A stretch of 64,000 bases of DNA from Acidimicrobiaceae bacterium (GTDB lineage Bacteria > Actinomycetota > Acidimicrobiia > Acidimicrobiales > RAAP-2). Positions 8,342 through 19,477 of the stretch are shown here, piece after piece. Each line of letters begins with the position of its first letter. The first letter of the stretch is position 1. The notes under the pieces were generated by a model, which saw nothing but the letters and a program-made list of their open reading frames with translations, had not been told where the DNA came from and searched no databases. The stretch is taken from the NCBI GenBank assembly GCA_003155135.1, contig PMFN01000031.1, positions 175,658 to 239,657 on the forward strand. Direction: 5' to 3'. The translations under genes were made by a program, and so were the position numbers.

Positions 8342-8365
8342 GGCGAACGCGATGTGGCGTTCGCC
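8342..8365 (-). promoter_or_regulatory. Hairpin after the leuA leader peptide
   Basis: GGCGAACGC and GCGTTCGCC form a perfect 9-bp stem around a six-base loop, one base after the leader stop codon and just before the terminator. It is a pause or switch hairpin candidate. I could not work out the alternative antiterminator pairing by eye. Confidence 0.65.
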
Positions 8366-8366
8366 G

Positions 8367-8405
8367 TCAGGTAAGCAGCAGGTTCGAGGTCGGTACTGCA
8401 TTCAT
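8367..8405 (-). CDS. leuL: leuA leader peptide (MNAVPTSNLLLT)
   Basis: A 12-residue ORF, MNAVPTSNLLLT, with GGAG five bases before its ATG. Three consecutive leucine codons (CTG CTG CTT) sit three codons from the stop. It is followed at once by two hairpins, the second an intrinsic terminator, and then by leuA. This is the layout of amino-acid attenuation: slow decoding of the leucine codons when leucine is scarce would change RNA folding and let transcription continue. The mechanism is inferred from the layout. Confidence 0.85.
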   Translation of the reverse strand: MNAVPTSNLLLT

Positions 8406-8457
8406 GGTGACTCCATGCTGCCAGGGGCCGATTGGCGCGTCAAGGGGGTGCCCCCGG

Positions 8458-8463
8458 TACCGT
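8458..8463 (+). promoter_or_regulatory. -10 hexamer TACCGT, leaderless-type
   Basis: TACCGT ends seven bases before the GTG at 8471, and no ribosome site is present. The spacing would place the transcription start on or next to the start codon. Confidence 0.5.
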
Positions 8464-8470
8464 GGGCGCC

Positions 8471-8662
8471 GTGCACCGCCGCCGTAACCTTCTCATCGGT
8501 CTGCTGCTCGCCCTCGTCGTGGCGGGCGGTATCGCCGCCATCGTCCAGAGCCTGCGGGCGACCACCGCGCCGAACGCGACGCCGGACGGCCCTCTGCCCA
8601 TGTCCGGGAGCCTCGACACCTGGCCGAGCGTGCCGCGCGCGCCCGGCGCCGGCGCCGCCTGA
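8471..8662 (+). CDS. 63-residue single-pass membrane protein
   Basis: The N-terminus VHRRRN is positively charged and is followed by a hydrophobic helix (LLIGLLLALVVAGGIAAIV, residues 7-25), then a proline- and alanine-rich tail of about 35 residues. This is either a signal-anchored mini-protein or a secreted peptide. I do not recognise a family. It runs divergently from the leuA leader and converges on the HAD gene. The GTG start fits a leaderless transcript. Confidence 0.6.
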   Translation: MHRRRNLLIGLLLALVVAGGIAAIVQSLRATTAPNATPDGPLPMSGSLDTWPSVPRAPGAGAA

Positions 8663-8678
8663 GGCACGCCGGGGCACC

Positions 8679-9521
8679 TCAGCCGAGGAGGTCGTCCACC
8701 GCGGTCCAGCCGCCGGCCGTGGCCGAGCCGATCCGGTGGGTGGCGAGTGCCAAGGCGGCCTCGCAGCCGTCCTCGGGGACGCAGGCGATCGACGCAGCGG
8801 CGAGGAGCTCGAGATCGTTCTCCCCATCCCCGACGGCCAGCACCGCCTCGGGGTCGAGGCCGTGGGCGGCGCAGTAGGCGAGCACGCCGGTCCACTTGCT
8901 CACGCCGAGGGGCCGGACCGAGAGGCTGTGGCCCCCGAACACGCCGTCGGGGGTGATCGACGCCTGGGCGAAGCCGCCCACCGCGTGGAGCACCGGGGCG
9001 AGCAGGGCCCGCTCGACCCCGCAGACCGAGAAGGTGAACACGGGCAGCGAGCGGGCGGCACCCACCAGCTCGCAGCACCGCGTCCGCTCGACGTTGAAGG
9101 CCATGTGCTCGGGATGCGTCGAGGGGTGCTCACCGAGGACGAAGTCCTGCGTCGGGTGATCGATGTTGAGGCACGGCTCGAGCCCGGCGTCGACGAAGGC
9201 GGCGAGAACCCGCTCTGCCGACCGTGCATCGAAGAGATGGCGGACGAAGTCCGTCCCTGACAGGAAATCGCGCCCGAGGGAGCCGTCGAACAGCACGGCC
9301 GGCAGCAGGACCTCGTTGTCGGCCATGGCGGAAAAGGCGCTCGCCGGGCGCCGGGCGGTGGCCGCGAGCACGGGCACCCCCCTCGCCCTGACGCGCTCGA
9401 TCGCAGCAGGGACCGAGGGGTGGATGCGGCCCGCAACGTCCCACAGCGACCCGTCGAGGTCGGTGACCACCAGCCCGATGGGCGGCGCCCCTCCTGTGGC
9501 ACCCCCGTCCCGCGGGTGCAC
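8679..9521 (-). CDS. HAD-superfamily hydrolase (Cof-like)
   Basis: A 280-residue phosphatase-like protein. Motif I is VVTDLDGSLWD (nucleophile and acid Asp), motif II is the T in AATARRPAS, motif III includes the K of LGVSKWTG and motif IV is AVGDGENDLELL. The large cap between motifs II and III is the C2b type of Cof/YwpJ sugar-phosphate phosphatases. The GTG at 9521 is used because the domain begins 15 residues later; upstream frame extension runs into serA and is a shadow. It lies 17 bases after serA and is probably co-transcribed. It could be a phosphatase for a serine-pathway or sugar phosphate, but the substrate is unknown. Confidence 0.85.
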   Translation of the reverse strand: MHPRDGGATGGAPPIGLVVTDLDGSLWDVAGRIHPSVPAAIERVRARGVPVLAATARRPASAFSAMADNEVLLPAVLFDGSLGRDFLSGTDFVRHLFDARSAERVLAAFVDAGLEPCLNIDHPTQDFVLGEHPSTHPEHMAFNVERTRCCELVGAARSLPVFTFSVCGVERALLAPVLHAVGGFAQASITPDGVFGGHSLSVRPLGVSKWTGVLAYCAAHGLDPEAVLAVGDGENDLELLAAASIACVPEDGCEAALALATHRIGSATAGGWTAVDDLLG

Positions 9522-9538
9522 CGGTCCCTCGAGCCCGC

Positions 9539-11110
9539 TCAGAGCTCGATGCGGTGCAGGTCCAAGATGCCGTCGACCTGTCGAAGGTTGGTGAGCACCT
9601 GGTCGGGGGCGGCGGCGTCGGTGGTGATGACCATGAGGGCGGTGTCGCCCTCGCTGCTCGGCCCGACAGCCATCGATGAGATGGAGACGCCGGCGTCGCC
9701 GATGGCCGTGCCGACAGCGCCGATCATGCCGGGCCGGTCGTTGTTGCGCACCACCAGCATGTTGGGCGAGGGCGGCACTTCGACCAGGTGGTCGTCGACC
9801 ATGACCACCCGGGGCTCGACCCGCACGCCGGTACCGGCCAAGGTGCCCGCGCACGAGTGGTCACTCGACCGCAGGGTGATGAGGTTCTTGTAGTCGTGAC
9901 TCGTGGCCGTCGAGACCTCGCGGATCTCGAGTCCGCGCTCGGCGGCGACCTGCGGGGCGTTCACGTAGGAGACCGGGCCCTCGCTCGACTTGGCGAGCAG
10001 TCCCTTCAGGGCGGACAACGTAAGGATTCCGGTGCTGGCCGACGCCAGCTCACCCTGGAACTCGATCTCGAGGCGGTCCGGCGCACCGTCGTGGAGCCCC
10101 GAGAAGAAGCGGCCCAGTTGCTCGGCGAGCCCCATGTACGGCCGCACCGTCTCGGACACGTCACTCGCCGCCACATTCACCGCGTAGGGGACGAAGTCCC
10201 CGGCGAGTGCGAGCAGCACCTGCTCGGCGATGGTCACCCCGGCCTTGTCCTGCGCCTCGGCGGTGGACGCGCCAAGGTGCGGGCTCACGACCACCGAGGA
10301 GAGCTCGAAGAGCGGCGACTCGGTGGTCGGCTCCTTCGTGAAGACGTCGAGGCCTGCGCCTTGGACGATGCCGTCTCGGATGGCCTCGGCGAGAGCCTCC
10401 TCGTCGACGATGCCGCCGCGGCCGACGTTGATGATCCGAAGGCCGGGCTTCGCCTTGGCCAGGAGGTCACGCCCGAGCATGCCGATCGTCTCGGGGGTCT
10501 TGACCGCGTGAATGGTGACGAAGTCCGACTCGGCGATGAGCTCGTCGAGGCTGCGCAGCTCGACACCCATGGCTCGGGCGCGCTCGGGAGAGATGTACGG
10601 GTCGAAGGCGATGAGGGTCATGCCGAAGGCGAGGGCCCGCTGGGCGACGAGCGCGCCGATCCGGCCCAGGCCGATGATGCCGAGGGTCTTGCCGTGGAGC
10701 TCCACCCCCTCCCACTTCGAGCGCTCCCAGCGCCCGGCCACGAGGGCGGCGTGGGCCTGGGGGATGTTGCGAGCCTGCGCGAGCAGCAGCGCCATGGTCT
10801 GCTCGGCTGCAGAGAGGATGTTGGACTGCGGCGCGTTGACCACCATCACGCCGCGCTCGGTGGCGGCGTCGACGTCGACGTTGTCGAGCCCGATGCCGGC
10901 CCGGCCCACCACGATGAGGTCGGTCGCCGCCTCGAGCACCTCGGCGGTGACCTGGGTGGCGGAGCGGATGATGAGGGCGGCGGCCCCGGGGATGGTGGCC
11001 ACCAGCTCCTCGGGGCTGAGCCCCTCTTGGACGTCAACCTCGTGGCCGGCGGCGGCCAGCTCATCGAGGCCGCTCTGGGCGATCTTCTCGGTCACCAGTA
11101 CTCGTGCCAC
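9539..11110 (-). CDS. serA: D-3-phosphoglycerate dehydrogenase
   Basis: A 523-residue enzyme that oxidises 3-phosphoglycerate with NAD+, the first step of serine synthesis. The NAD-binding motif is IIGLGRIGALVA (about residues 145-156), with catalytic-region motifs VGRGGIVDEEAL and SPHLGASTAEAQ. After it come the intervening ASB domain and a C-terminal ACT domain (about 450-523, NMLVVRNNDRPGMIGAVG) that senses serine. The length matches the M. tuberculosis-like type I enzyme. The GTG at 11110 has AAGGAG six bases upstream. The divergently placed serC, the next enzyme of the pathway, is 1.3 kb away. Confidence 0.97.
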   Translation of the reverse strand: MARVLVTEKIAQSGLDELAAAGHEVDVQEGLSPEELVATIPGAAALIIRSATQVTAEVLEAATDLIVVGRAGIGLDNVDVDAATERGVMVVNAPQSNILSAAEQTMALLLAQARNIPQAHAALVAGRWERSKWEGVELHGKTLGIIGLGRIGALVAQRALAFGMTLIAFDPYISPERARAMGVELRSLDELIAESDFVTIHAVKTPETIGMLGRDLLAKAKPGLRIINVGRGGIVDEEALAEAIRDGIVQGAGLDVFTKEPTTESPLFELSSVVVSPHLGASTAEAQDKAGVTIAEQVLLALAGDFVPYAVNVAASDVSETVRPYMGLAEQLGRFFSGLHDGAPDRLEIEFQGELASASTGILTLSALKGLLAKSSEGPVSYVNAPQVAAERGLEIREVSTATSHDYKNLITLRSSDHSCAGTLAGTGVRVEPRVVMVDDHLVEVPPSPNMLVVRNNDRPGMIGAVGTAIGDAGVSISSMAVGPSSEGDTALMVITTDAAAPDQVLTNLRQVDGILDLHRIEL

Positions 11111-11193
11111 TGCGGCTCCTTGCTCGTCGGATCGTTGAGACTGCTATGCGCACCTCGAGCGGGGTCCCCAAGGGGCCGCGGTGCGATGGTGGT

Positions 11194-13582
<2,389 letters not shown>

Positions 13583-13588
13583 GCGGGC

Positions 13589-15715
13589 TCAACCGCCCGT
13601 GGCGCCGGTGCTGAGGTCATAGAGGGTGGTGCCCCCGACGGTGTGGGCGGTGAAGGTCGCCTCCACCCATGAGGTGATCTGCGAGGAGTCGCTGCTCGTC
13701 GCCGACGCGCCGCCTCCGAACCCACCGCCTCCGAACCCACCGCCCGAGGCGATGAAGTAGTGGATCGTGCCCTGCGCCACCAGTGCCTTGAACTGGGCCA
13801 ACGTCGGGGTGGGATCGGTGCCGTTGAACCCACCGATGGCCATCACCGGGTCGCCGCTGGCGAGCTGGTAGCCGGCCGCCGAGTTCGACCCGACTGCGGC
13901 GGCCACCCATTTGTACTTGGATGCACCCGCCTGAAGGGCATCCGTGGTGGCCGCACTCGGGGTCCCGGCATTGAGGAGTCCGCCGGCTGCTCCCCCGCCG
14001 CCGAAGCCTCCGGGTCGGCCGCCACCGCCGAAGCCCCCGGCGCGGCCCGTGCCACCAAAACCCCCGGCGGGCGGGGTGAAGCCGGCCGGCGGACCACCGG
14101 TGGGGGTCCCACCGCCGAAGCGGCCGATGCCGAGGCGTGCCCCACCCCCGAAGCCTGCGAACCCGCCGGGCCCGCCGCCGCCGGCGACGGCCGGCCCGGC
14201 CGAGGGGATCGCCCCGGACTCAGGAGACGACGCCGTGTCGAGCGCATAGGCGGCCGGGGCGGCCAGGCCGACCACGATCGCCGCCGCACCCAGGCCGGTG
14301 GCCCACCAGCGGCCCCTGCGCATTAGGAACACGAGGCCGACTGCGGTGAGCGCGCCGAGCACCACGATGGCCCACTTGAGGGCCGGGTACCACGTCGGCG
14401 ACCGGTCCAAGAGCACGTAGGCCCACACCGCGGTCACCATGAGCGTGACCGCCATCGCCAGGCGGGCGAAGAGCGTGGCGCGCCGGGCGAAGAGCACGGT
14501 CGCCCCGATGCCCACGAGGCCACCGATGGCCGGGGCGAGGGCGACGCTGTAATAGGGGTGGATGATCCCCGAGGCCAGGCTGAACACGAGCCCGGTGAGC
14601 AACAGCCAGCCGCCGAAGAGCAGGACCATGGCACGGATGCGGTCCGTGCGGCGAGTGCGGCGCCCGATCCACAGCACGGCCACCGCCAGCAGCAGCGCTG
14701 CGGGGATCAGCCAGGAGATCTGGCTGCCGAACTCGCTGTTGAACATGCGCAGCAGCCCGGTGGGCCCCCAGCGCGACCCGGCAACGGCGCCGCCGCCGAC
14801 GCTGCCCGTCTCGTTGCCACTCAGCCGGCCGAAGCCGTTGTAGCCGAAGACGACGTTCAAGAAGCTGTTGTCGGTCGAACCGCCGATGTAGGGGCGGTCG
14901 GCCGCCGGCGTGAGCTGCACGATCGCCACCCACCAGCCGGCCGCAACAAGCAGCGACACGCCGCCAACCGCAAGCTGCACGAGGCGCCGGCGCAACCGTG
15001 TGTCGGCGCAGAGCAGGTACACCCCGCCGAGCACGGGGGCGAGGATCAGCGCCTGGAGTTCCTTGGTCAGAAAGCCCAACCCCAGGGCGGCGCCGGCGAG
15101 GACCACCCACCTGCTCGACCCGCCCTCGATGGCCCGGACGGTGGCGTAGGCGGCCACGATGGTGAGGAGCACCAACAGGGCGTCGGGGTTGTTGAACCGG
15201 AACATCAGCACAGCGACGGGGGTGAGGGCGAGCACGAGTCCGGCCAAGAGGCCGGCGGCTGGTGTCGCCCATCTGCGCACCGTCACATAGAGCAGTCCGA
15301 CCGAGGCCACGCCCTCGAGCGCCTGGGGCACGAGGAGGCTCCACGAGTTGACGCCGAAGACCCGGGCGGAGAGCTCCATCACCCACAGCGAGGCCGGCGG
15401 CTTGTCGACGGTGATGAAGTTCGAAGCATCCGAGGAGCCGAAGAAGAAGGCCTTCCAGCTCTTGGTGCCCGCCTGGACGGCGGCCGCATAGAAGGAGTTG
15501 GCCCATCCCGAGGCGCCGAGGCCGATGATGTAGAGCGCGGCGGTGCCGACCAGCAGGGCCAGGAGCGTGGGGCGGACCCAGGCCGGGTCGGCGGGCCGAC
15601 CTCGCACGAAGCGCCGCACGATGCCGTCGGTGCCGGCGGAGGTCGCTGGCTGGTTTTCGAAGGAGGGCTCGCCGAGCGGTGCGGGGGGGCGGCCACCTGT
15701 TGCGATGAGCGTCAT
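13589..15715 (-). CDS. GT39-family membrane glycosyltransferase with glycine-rich tail
   Basis: A 708-residue protein of the ArnT/PMT (GT39) superfamily, which transfers sugars from polyprenyl phosphates outside the membrane. After a 45-residue cytoplasmic start come about a dozen membrane helices. The first extracellular loop carries the acidic KSWKAFFFGSSDASNFITVDKPPASLW region, where the Asp residues act in catalysis; I also see FRFNNPDALLVLL. From about residue 500 the chain turns into a glycine-rich segment full of GGFGG units and then a small globular end (KYKWVAAAVGSNSAAGYQ, then TIHYFIASGGG), typical of actinobacterial YkcB-like members. It may glycosylate envelope polymers or proteins. 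It converges on serC. Confidence 0.85.
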   Translation of the reverse strand: MTLIATGGRPPAPLGEPSFENQPATSAGTDGIVRRFVRGRPADPAWVRPTLLALLVGTAALYIIGLGASGWANSFYAAAVQAGTKSWKAFFFGSSDASNFITVDKPPASLWVMELSARVFGVNSWSLLVPQALEGVASVGLLYVTVRRWATPAAGLLAGLVLALTPVAVLMFRFNNPDALLVLLTIVAAYATVRAIEGGSSRWVVLAGAALGLGFLTKELQALILAPVLGGVYLLCADTRLRRRLVQLAVGGVSLLVAAGWWVAIVQLTPAADRPYIGGSTDNSFLNVVFGYNGFGRLSGNETGSVGGGAVAGSRWGPTGLLRMFNSEFGSQISWLIPAALLLAVAVLWIGRRTRRTDRIRAMVLLFGGWLLLTGLVFSLASGIIHPYYSVALAPAIGGLVGIGATVLFARRATLFARLAMAVTLMVTAVWAYVLLDRSPTWYPALKWAIVVLGALTAVGLVFLMRRGRWWATGLGAAAIVVGLAAPAAYALDTASSPESGAIPSAGPAVAGGGGPGGFAGFGGGARLGIGRFGGGTPTGGPPAGFTPPAGGFGGTGRAGGFGGGGRPGGFGGGGAAGGLLNAGTPSAATTDALQAGASKYKWVAAAVGSNSAAGYQLASGDPVMAIGGFNGTDPTPTLAQFKALVAQGTIHYFIASGGGFGGGGFGGGASATSSDSSQITSWVEATFTAHTVGGTTLYDLSTGATGG

Positions 15716-15737
15716 GGCGCCACTTTCCCGTGCAGGG

Positions 15738-15755
15738 CTGTGAGCGAACTGTGAG
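15738..15755. promoter_or_regulatory. 11-bp-spaced direct repeat upstream of GT39 gene
   Basis: CTGTGAG occurs twice, separated by CGAA, giving an 11-base period. Two heptamers one helical turn apart are the usual target of OmpR/PhoB-type response regulators. It starts 23 bases before the GT39 start codon in the 89-base gap behind ilvC. Confidence 0.45.
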
Positions 15756-15804
15756 GCGTCGCAGAACGGGCTAAGAGTTGTCCCCGGTGCCCTGTGGGCT
15801 CCGG

Positions 15805-16830
<1,026 letters not shown>

Positions 16831-16858
16831 GGGGTCCTCTCGGTTCGGTCGTGATGAA

Positions 16859-17410
16859 TCAGGCGGGCAGGCCGGCAGGCGCGCCGGTCGGACGGTCCAG
16901 CTTAGGCAACGCCACGCGACCCGAGCGTTGGAGCTCGACGAGCTCGTAGTCCTCGAGCAGGCGCTCGAAGTCATCGAGCTTCTCGGGGCGTCCGGCCAGC
17001 ATCACGGTGAGGCGCGCCAGTCCCACGTTGACCACCTGGGCCCCGAACACACCGACCAGCTCGATCACCTGTGACCGCTCAGCCGGGCCGACCGCGACGG
17101 TCGCCAGGAGCAGTTCGCGCTCGACCGCCTCGTGGGGGGCGAGCTGGGAGATCGTGACCACGTTGATCAGCTTGTCCAGCTGGTTCACGATCTGCTCGAG
17201 CGGGGCGGACTCGACATCGACCACCATGGTGATGCGGCTGAAGCGCTCATCGTCCGTGGGTGCCACGGTCAGGGAGAAGATGTTGAACCCGCGCCGGGAG
17301 AACAGCCCGGCGACGCGGGCCAAGACACCGGCCTTGTTCTCGACGAGCACGCTCAAGATGTGGTGGCGCACCGGCTCGGGTGACGCAACGTGCAGCTCGG
17401 TGATGCTCAT
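16859..17410 (-). CDS. ilvN: Acetolactate synthase regulatory (small) subunit
   Basis: A 183-residue regulatory subunit. The N-terminal ACT domain ([20 protein letters not shown], then [13 protein letters not shown]) binds valine for feedback inhibition, and the C-terminal half is the IlvH-type domain that activates the catalytic subunit. The ATG at 17410 overlaps the ilvB stop by four bases (ATGA), which fits the fixed subunit ratio. Confidence 0.96.
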   Translation of the reverse strand: MSITELHVASPEPVRHHILSVLVENKAGVLARVAGLFSRRGFNIFSLTVAPTDDERFSRITMVVDVESAPLEQIVNQLDKLINVVTISQLAPHEAVERELLLATVAVGPAERSQVIELVGVFGAQVVNVGLARLTVMLAGRPEKLDDFERLLEDYELVELQRSGRVALPKLDRPTGAPAGLPA

Positions 17411-19188
17411 CGGGGGCGGTCCTCCTGGCTCGGGTGCACAACGATGCCGTCGTTCGAGGCGCCGGCCGGCACCATCGGGAACACCTTCTCGAAGGCATCG
17501 GTGCGAAAGTCGATCACGACCGGGCGGTCGTCGATGGCGTTGGCCTTCTCAACGGCCGGCGCAACCTCTTCGGGCGACTCGCAGCGGAGCCCGACGCAGC
17601 CCATGGCTTCGGCCCACTTCACGTAGTCGGGCAGGTCCGGTGAAAGGTAGACCTCCGAGTAGCGCTCCTCGTAGAACATCTCCTGCCACTGGCGCACCAT
17701 CCCGAGGTACGCGTTGTTGAGGATGGCGACCTTGACCGGGATCTGCTCGGCTGAGGCGGTCACGAGCTCCTGGGCGGTCATCTGAAAGCAGCCGTCACCG
17801 TCGATCGCCCACACGGTGCGGTCCGGGCGGCCCACCTTGGCGCCGATGGCGGCGGGCACCGAGAAGCCCATCGTCCCGGCCCCGCCGGAGTTGATCCACG
17901 TGCGGGGGTAGTCGTAGCGCCAGTACTGCGACGCCCACATCTGGTGCTGTCCCACGCCCGAAGCAACGACCGTGTCGACCGGCGAGAGGTCCCGCAGGGT
18001 CTCGACGACCATCTGGGGCTTGATGGCCCCGCCGTCGGACTGCTCGTAGTGATAAGGAAAGTCCTCCTGCCACCGGTGGATCCGCCCCCACCACGGTGCG
18101 AGGTCCGGCCGGGCAGAGGCAGCGGATCCGGCCGGCGAGTTCCCGTTGGACCCGCTGGCCCCGCGTCCGCCGAGGCCGAGGCCGTCGAGGGCTTCGAGCA
18201 TCGCCTCGATGACCAGCCGGCAGTCGCCCGCCACGCCGACGTCGGGGCGGCGCACCTTGCCGAGCTCGGCAGGGTCGATGTCGACGTGGATCACCTTGGC
18301 TTCGGGGGCGAAGGCGTCGACGCGACCGGTGACCCGGTCGTCGAAACGGCTGCCGAGGGCGATGAGCAGGTCGGAGCGCTGCATGGCGGTGACCGCCGTG
18401 TAGTTGCCGTGCATCCCCGGCATACCGAGGCACAGCGGGTGCGAGTCGGGGAACGCACCGCGCGCCATGAGGGTGGTCACGACCGGGATGCCGGTGCGCT
18501 CGGCGAGCTCGAGCAGCGCGTCGTAGGCCTGTGCCTTCAAGATGCCACCACCGGCGTAGATGACAGGGCGCTCGGCGGTGAGCAACAGCTCGGCCGCCCG
18601 GCGGATGAGGGCCGGGTCCCCGACCGTCACCGGGTTGTAGCCGGGGAGGTCGAGGTCGGCGATGCTCTCGGGCCAGTACCACTCCATCGACCCCTGCGAG
18701 ACGTCCTTGGGCACGTCGATGAGGACGGGGCCTGGGCGCCCGGTCGTGGCCACGTGGAATGCCGCGGCGACGGTACGGGGCAGGTCGGCAGGATCGGTCA
18801 CCAGCCAGTTGTGCTTTGTGATGCCCATCGTCACGCCGGTGATGTCGCACTCCTGGAAGGCGTCGCTCCCGATGGAGCTGGTCGCCACCTGGCCGGAGAT
18901 CACTACGAGCGGCGTCGAATCCATATAGGCGTTGGCCAGCGGCGTCACGATGTTGGTCGCGCCGGGCCCACTCGTCACGATGGCCACCCCCGGCCGACCG
19001 GTGGCCAGGGCGTAGCCCTCGGCCATGTGGCCCGCACCCTGCTCGTGGCGCACGAGGATGTGGCGGATCGACGAGTCGATGATCGGGTCGTAGACGGGCA
19101 GAATGGCCCCGCCGGGCAGACCGAACATCACTTCGGTGCCTTGCATCTCGAGGCTCTTGATGAGGGCCTGTGCGCCGGTGAGTCGCAT
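17407..19188 (-). CDS. ilvB: Acetolactate synthase catalytic (large) subunit
   Basis: A 593-residue thiamine-diphosphate and FAD enzyme that starts valine, leucine and isoleucine synthesis. E49 in HEQGAGHMAEGYA activates the cofactor, the central domain holds the FAD region (LGSRFDDRVTG), and the thiamine motif is GDGCFQMTAQEL followed by NNAYLGMVRQWQ. A serine- and glycine-rich linker (about residues 375-395) is unusual but in a surface position. The ATG at 19188 is used because MRLTGAQALIKSLE matches the family start; the open frame upstream is the untranslated leader. Expression is probably controlled by the attenuator at 19325-19419. Confidence 0.97.
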   Translation of the reverse strand: MRLTGAQALIKSLEMQGTEVMFGLPGGAILPVYDPIIDSSIRHILVRHEQGAGHMAEGYALATGRPGVAIVTSGPGATNIVTPLANAYMDSTPLVVISGQVATSSIGSDAFQECDITGVTMGITKHNWLVTDPADLPRTVAAAFHVATTGRPGPVLIDVPKDVSQGSMEWYWPESIADLDLPGYNPVTVGDPALIRRAAELLLTAERPVIYAGGGILKAQAYDALLELAERTGIPVVTTLMARGAFPDSHPLCLGMPGMHGNYTAVTAMQRSDLLIALGSRFDDRVTGRVDAFAPEAKVIHVDIDPAELGKVRRPDVGVAGDCRLVIEAMLEALDGLGLGGRGASGSNGNSPAGSAASARPDLAPWWGRIHRWQEDFPYHYEQSDGGAIKPQMVVETLRDLSPVDTVVASGVGQHQMWASQYWRYDYPRTWINSGGAGTMGFSVPAAIGAKVGRPDRTVWAIDGDGCFQMTAQELVTASAEQIPVKVAILNNAYLGMVRQWQEMFYEERYSEVYLSPDLPDYVKWAEAMGCVGLRCESPEEVAPAVEKANAIDDRPVVIDFRTDAFEKVFPMVPAGASNDGIVVHPSQEDRPR

Positions 19189-19200
19189 ATGGGCTTCCTT

Positions 19201-19250
19201 GCTCTTCGGTTGAACTGGGGTCTTCGGTTGAGCTCTTCGGTTGAACTGGG
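19201..19250. repeat. Short direct repeats in the ilvB 5' untranslated region
   Basis: The 19-mer GCTCTTCGGTTGAACTGGG occurs at 19201-19219 and again at 19232-19250, with a partial copy (TCTTCGGTTGAG) between them. They lie between the terminator and ilvB and are not part of the palindromes. In the transcript they read as CAACCGAAG units. No function can be given. Confidence 0.7.
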
Positions 19251-19324
19251 CTTCACTGCATTGGCTTGGTTGAACGTGGCACTTTGCTCGCTCCCGGCCC
19301 AGTGCTTGCGCAGTGGCCGAGAAT

Positions 19325-19351
19325 TGAAACGACCTCCCGTCGGGGAGGTCG
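19325..19351 (-). terminator. Attenuator terminator of ilvB
   Basis: CGACCTCCC and GGGAGGTCG form a perfect 9-bp stem with a four-base loop, followed on the minus strand by TTTCAATT. It lies between the leader peptide and ilvB and therefore acts as a conditional terminator. Confidence 0.8.
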
Positions 19352-19355
19352 GACA

Positions 19356-19381
19356 GCACGCAACGAGAGGGGGTTGCGTGC
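19356..19381 (-). promoter_or_regulatory. Hairpin at the ilvB leader stop codon
   Basis: GCACGCAAC and GTTGCGTGC form a perfect 9-bp stem with an eight-base loop. Its first base is the last base of the leader stop codon, four bases before the terminator. The same order (leader, 9-bp hairpin, 9-bp terminator) is seen at leuA. Confidence 0.7.
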
Positions 19382-19419
19382 TAGTTCAGGGGTACCAGGA
19401 TCTCGCGGCGGCTGGTCAT
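19381..19419 (-). CDS. ilvB leader peptide (MTSRREILVPLN)
   Basis: A 12-residue ORF with the consecutive codons Ile-Leu-Val (ATC CTG GTA) and one more leucine before TAG. These are the three end-products of the pathway that follows, which is diagnostic of branched-chain attenuation. An in-frame ATG nine bases earlier would give MRAMTSRREILVPLN. No ribosome site is visible; GAATAT lies seven bases before the ATG at 19419, so the leader may be leaderless. Multivalent control by all three amino acids is inferred. Confidence 0.85.
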   Translation of the reverse strand: MTSRREILVPLN

Positions 19420-19477
19420 AGCCCGCATATTCTGCCACGTGGGCTCGGGAACAACAACCCCACCCGCTCAACGTCGC

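Noticed and set aside
13950..14230. CRISPR-like repeats
   Set aside because: The similar units are codons for Gly-Gly-Phe runs in the GT39 tail; there are no unique equal-length spacers.
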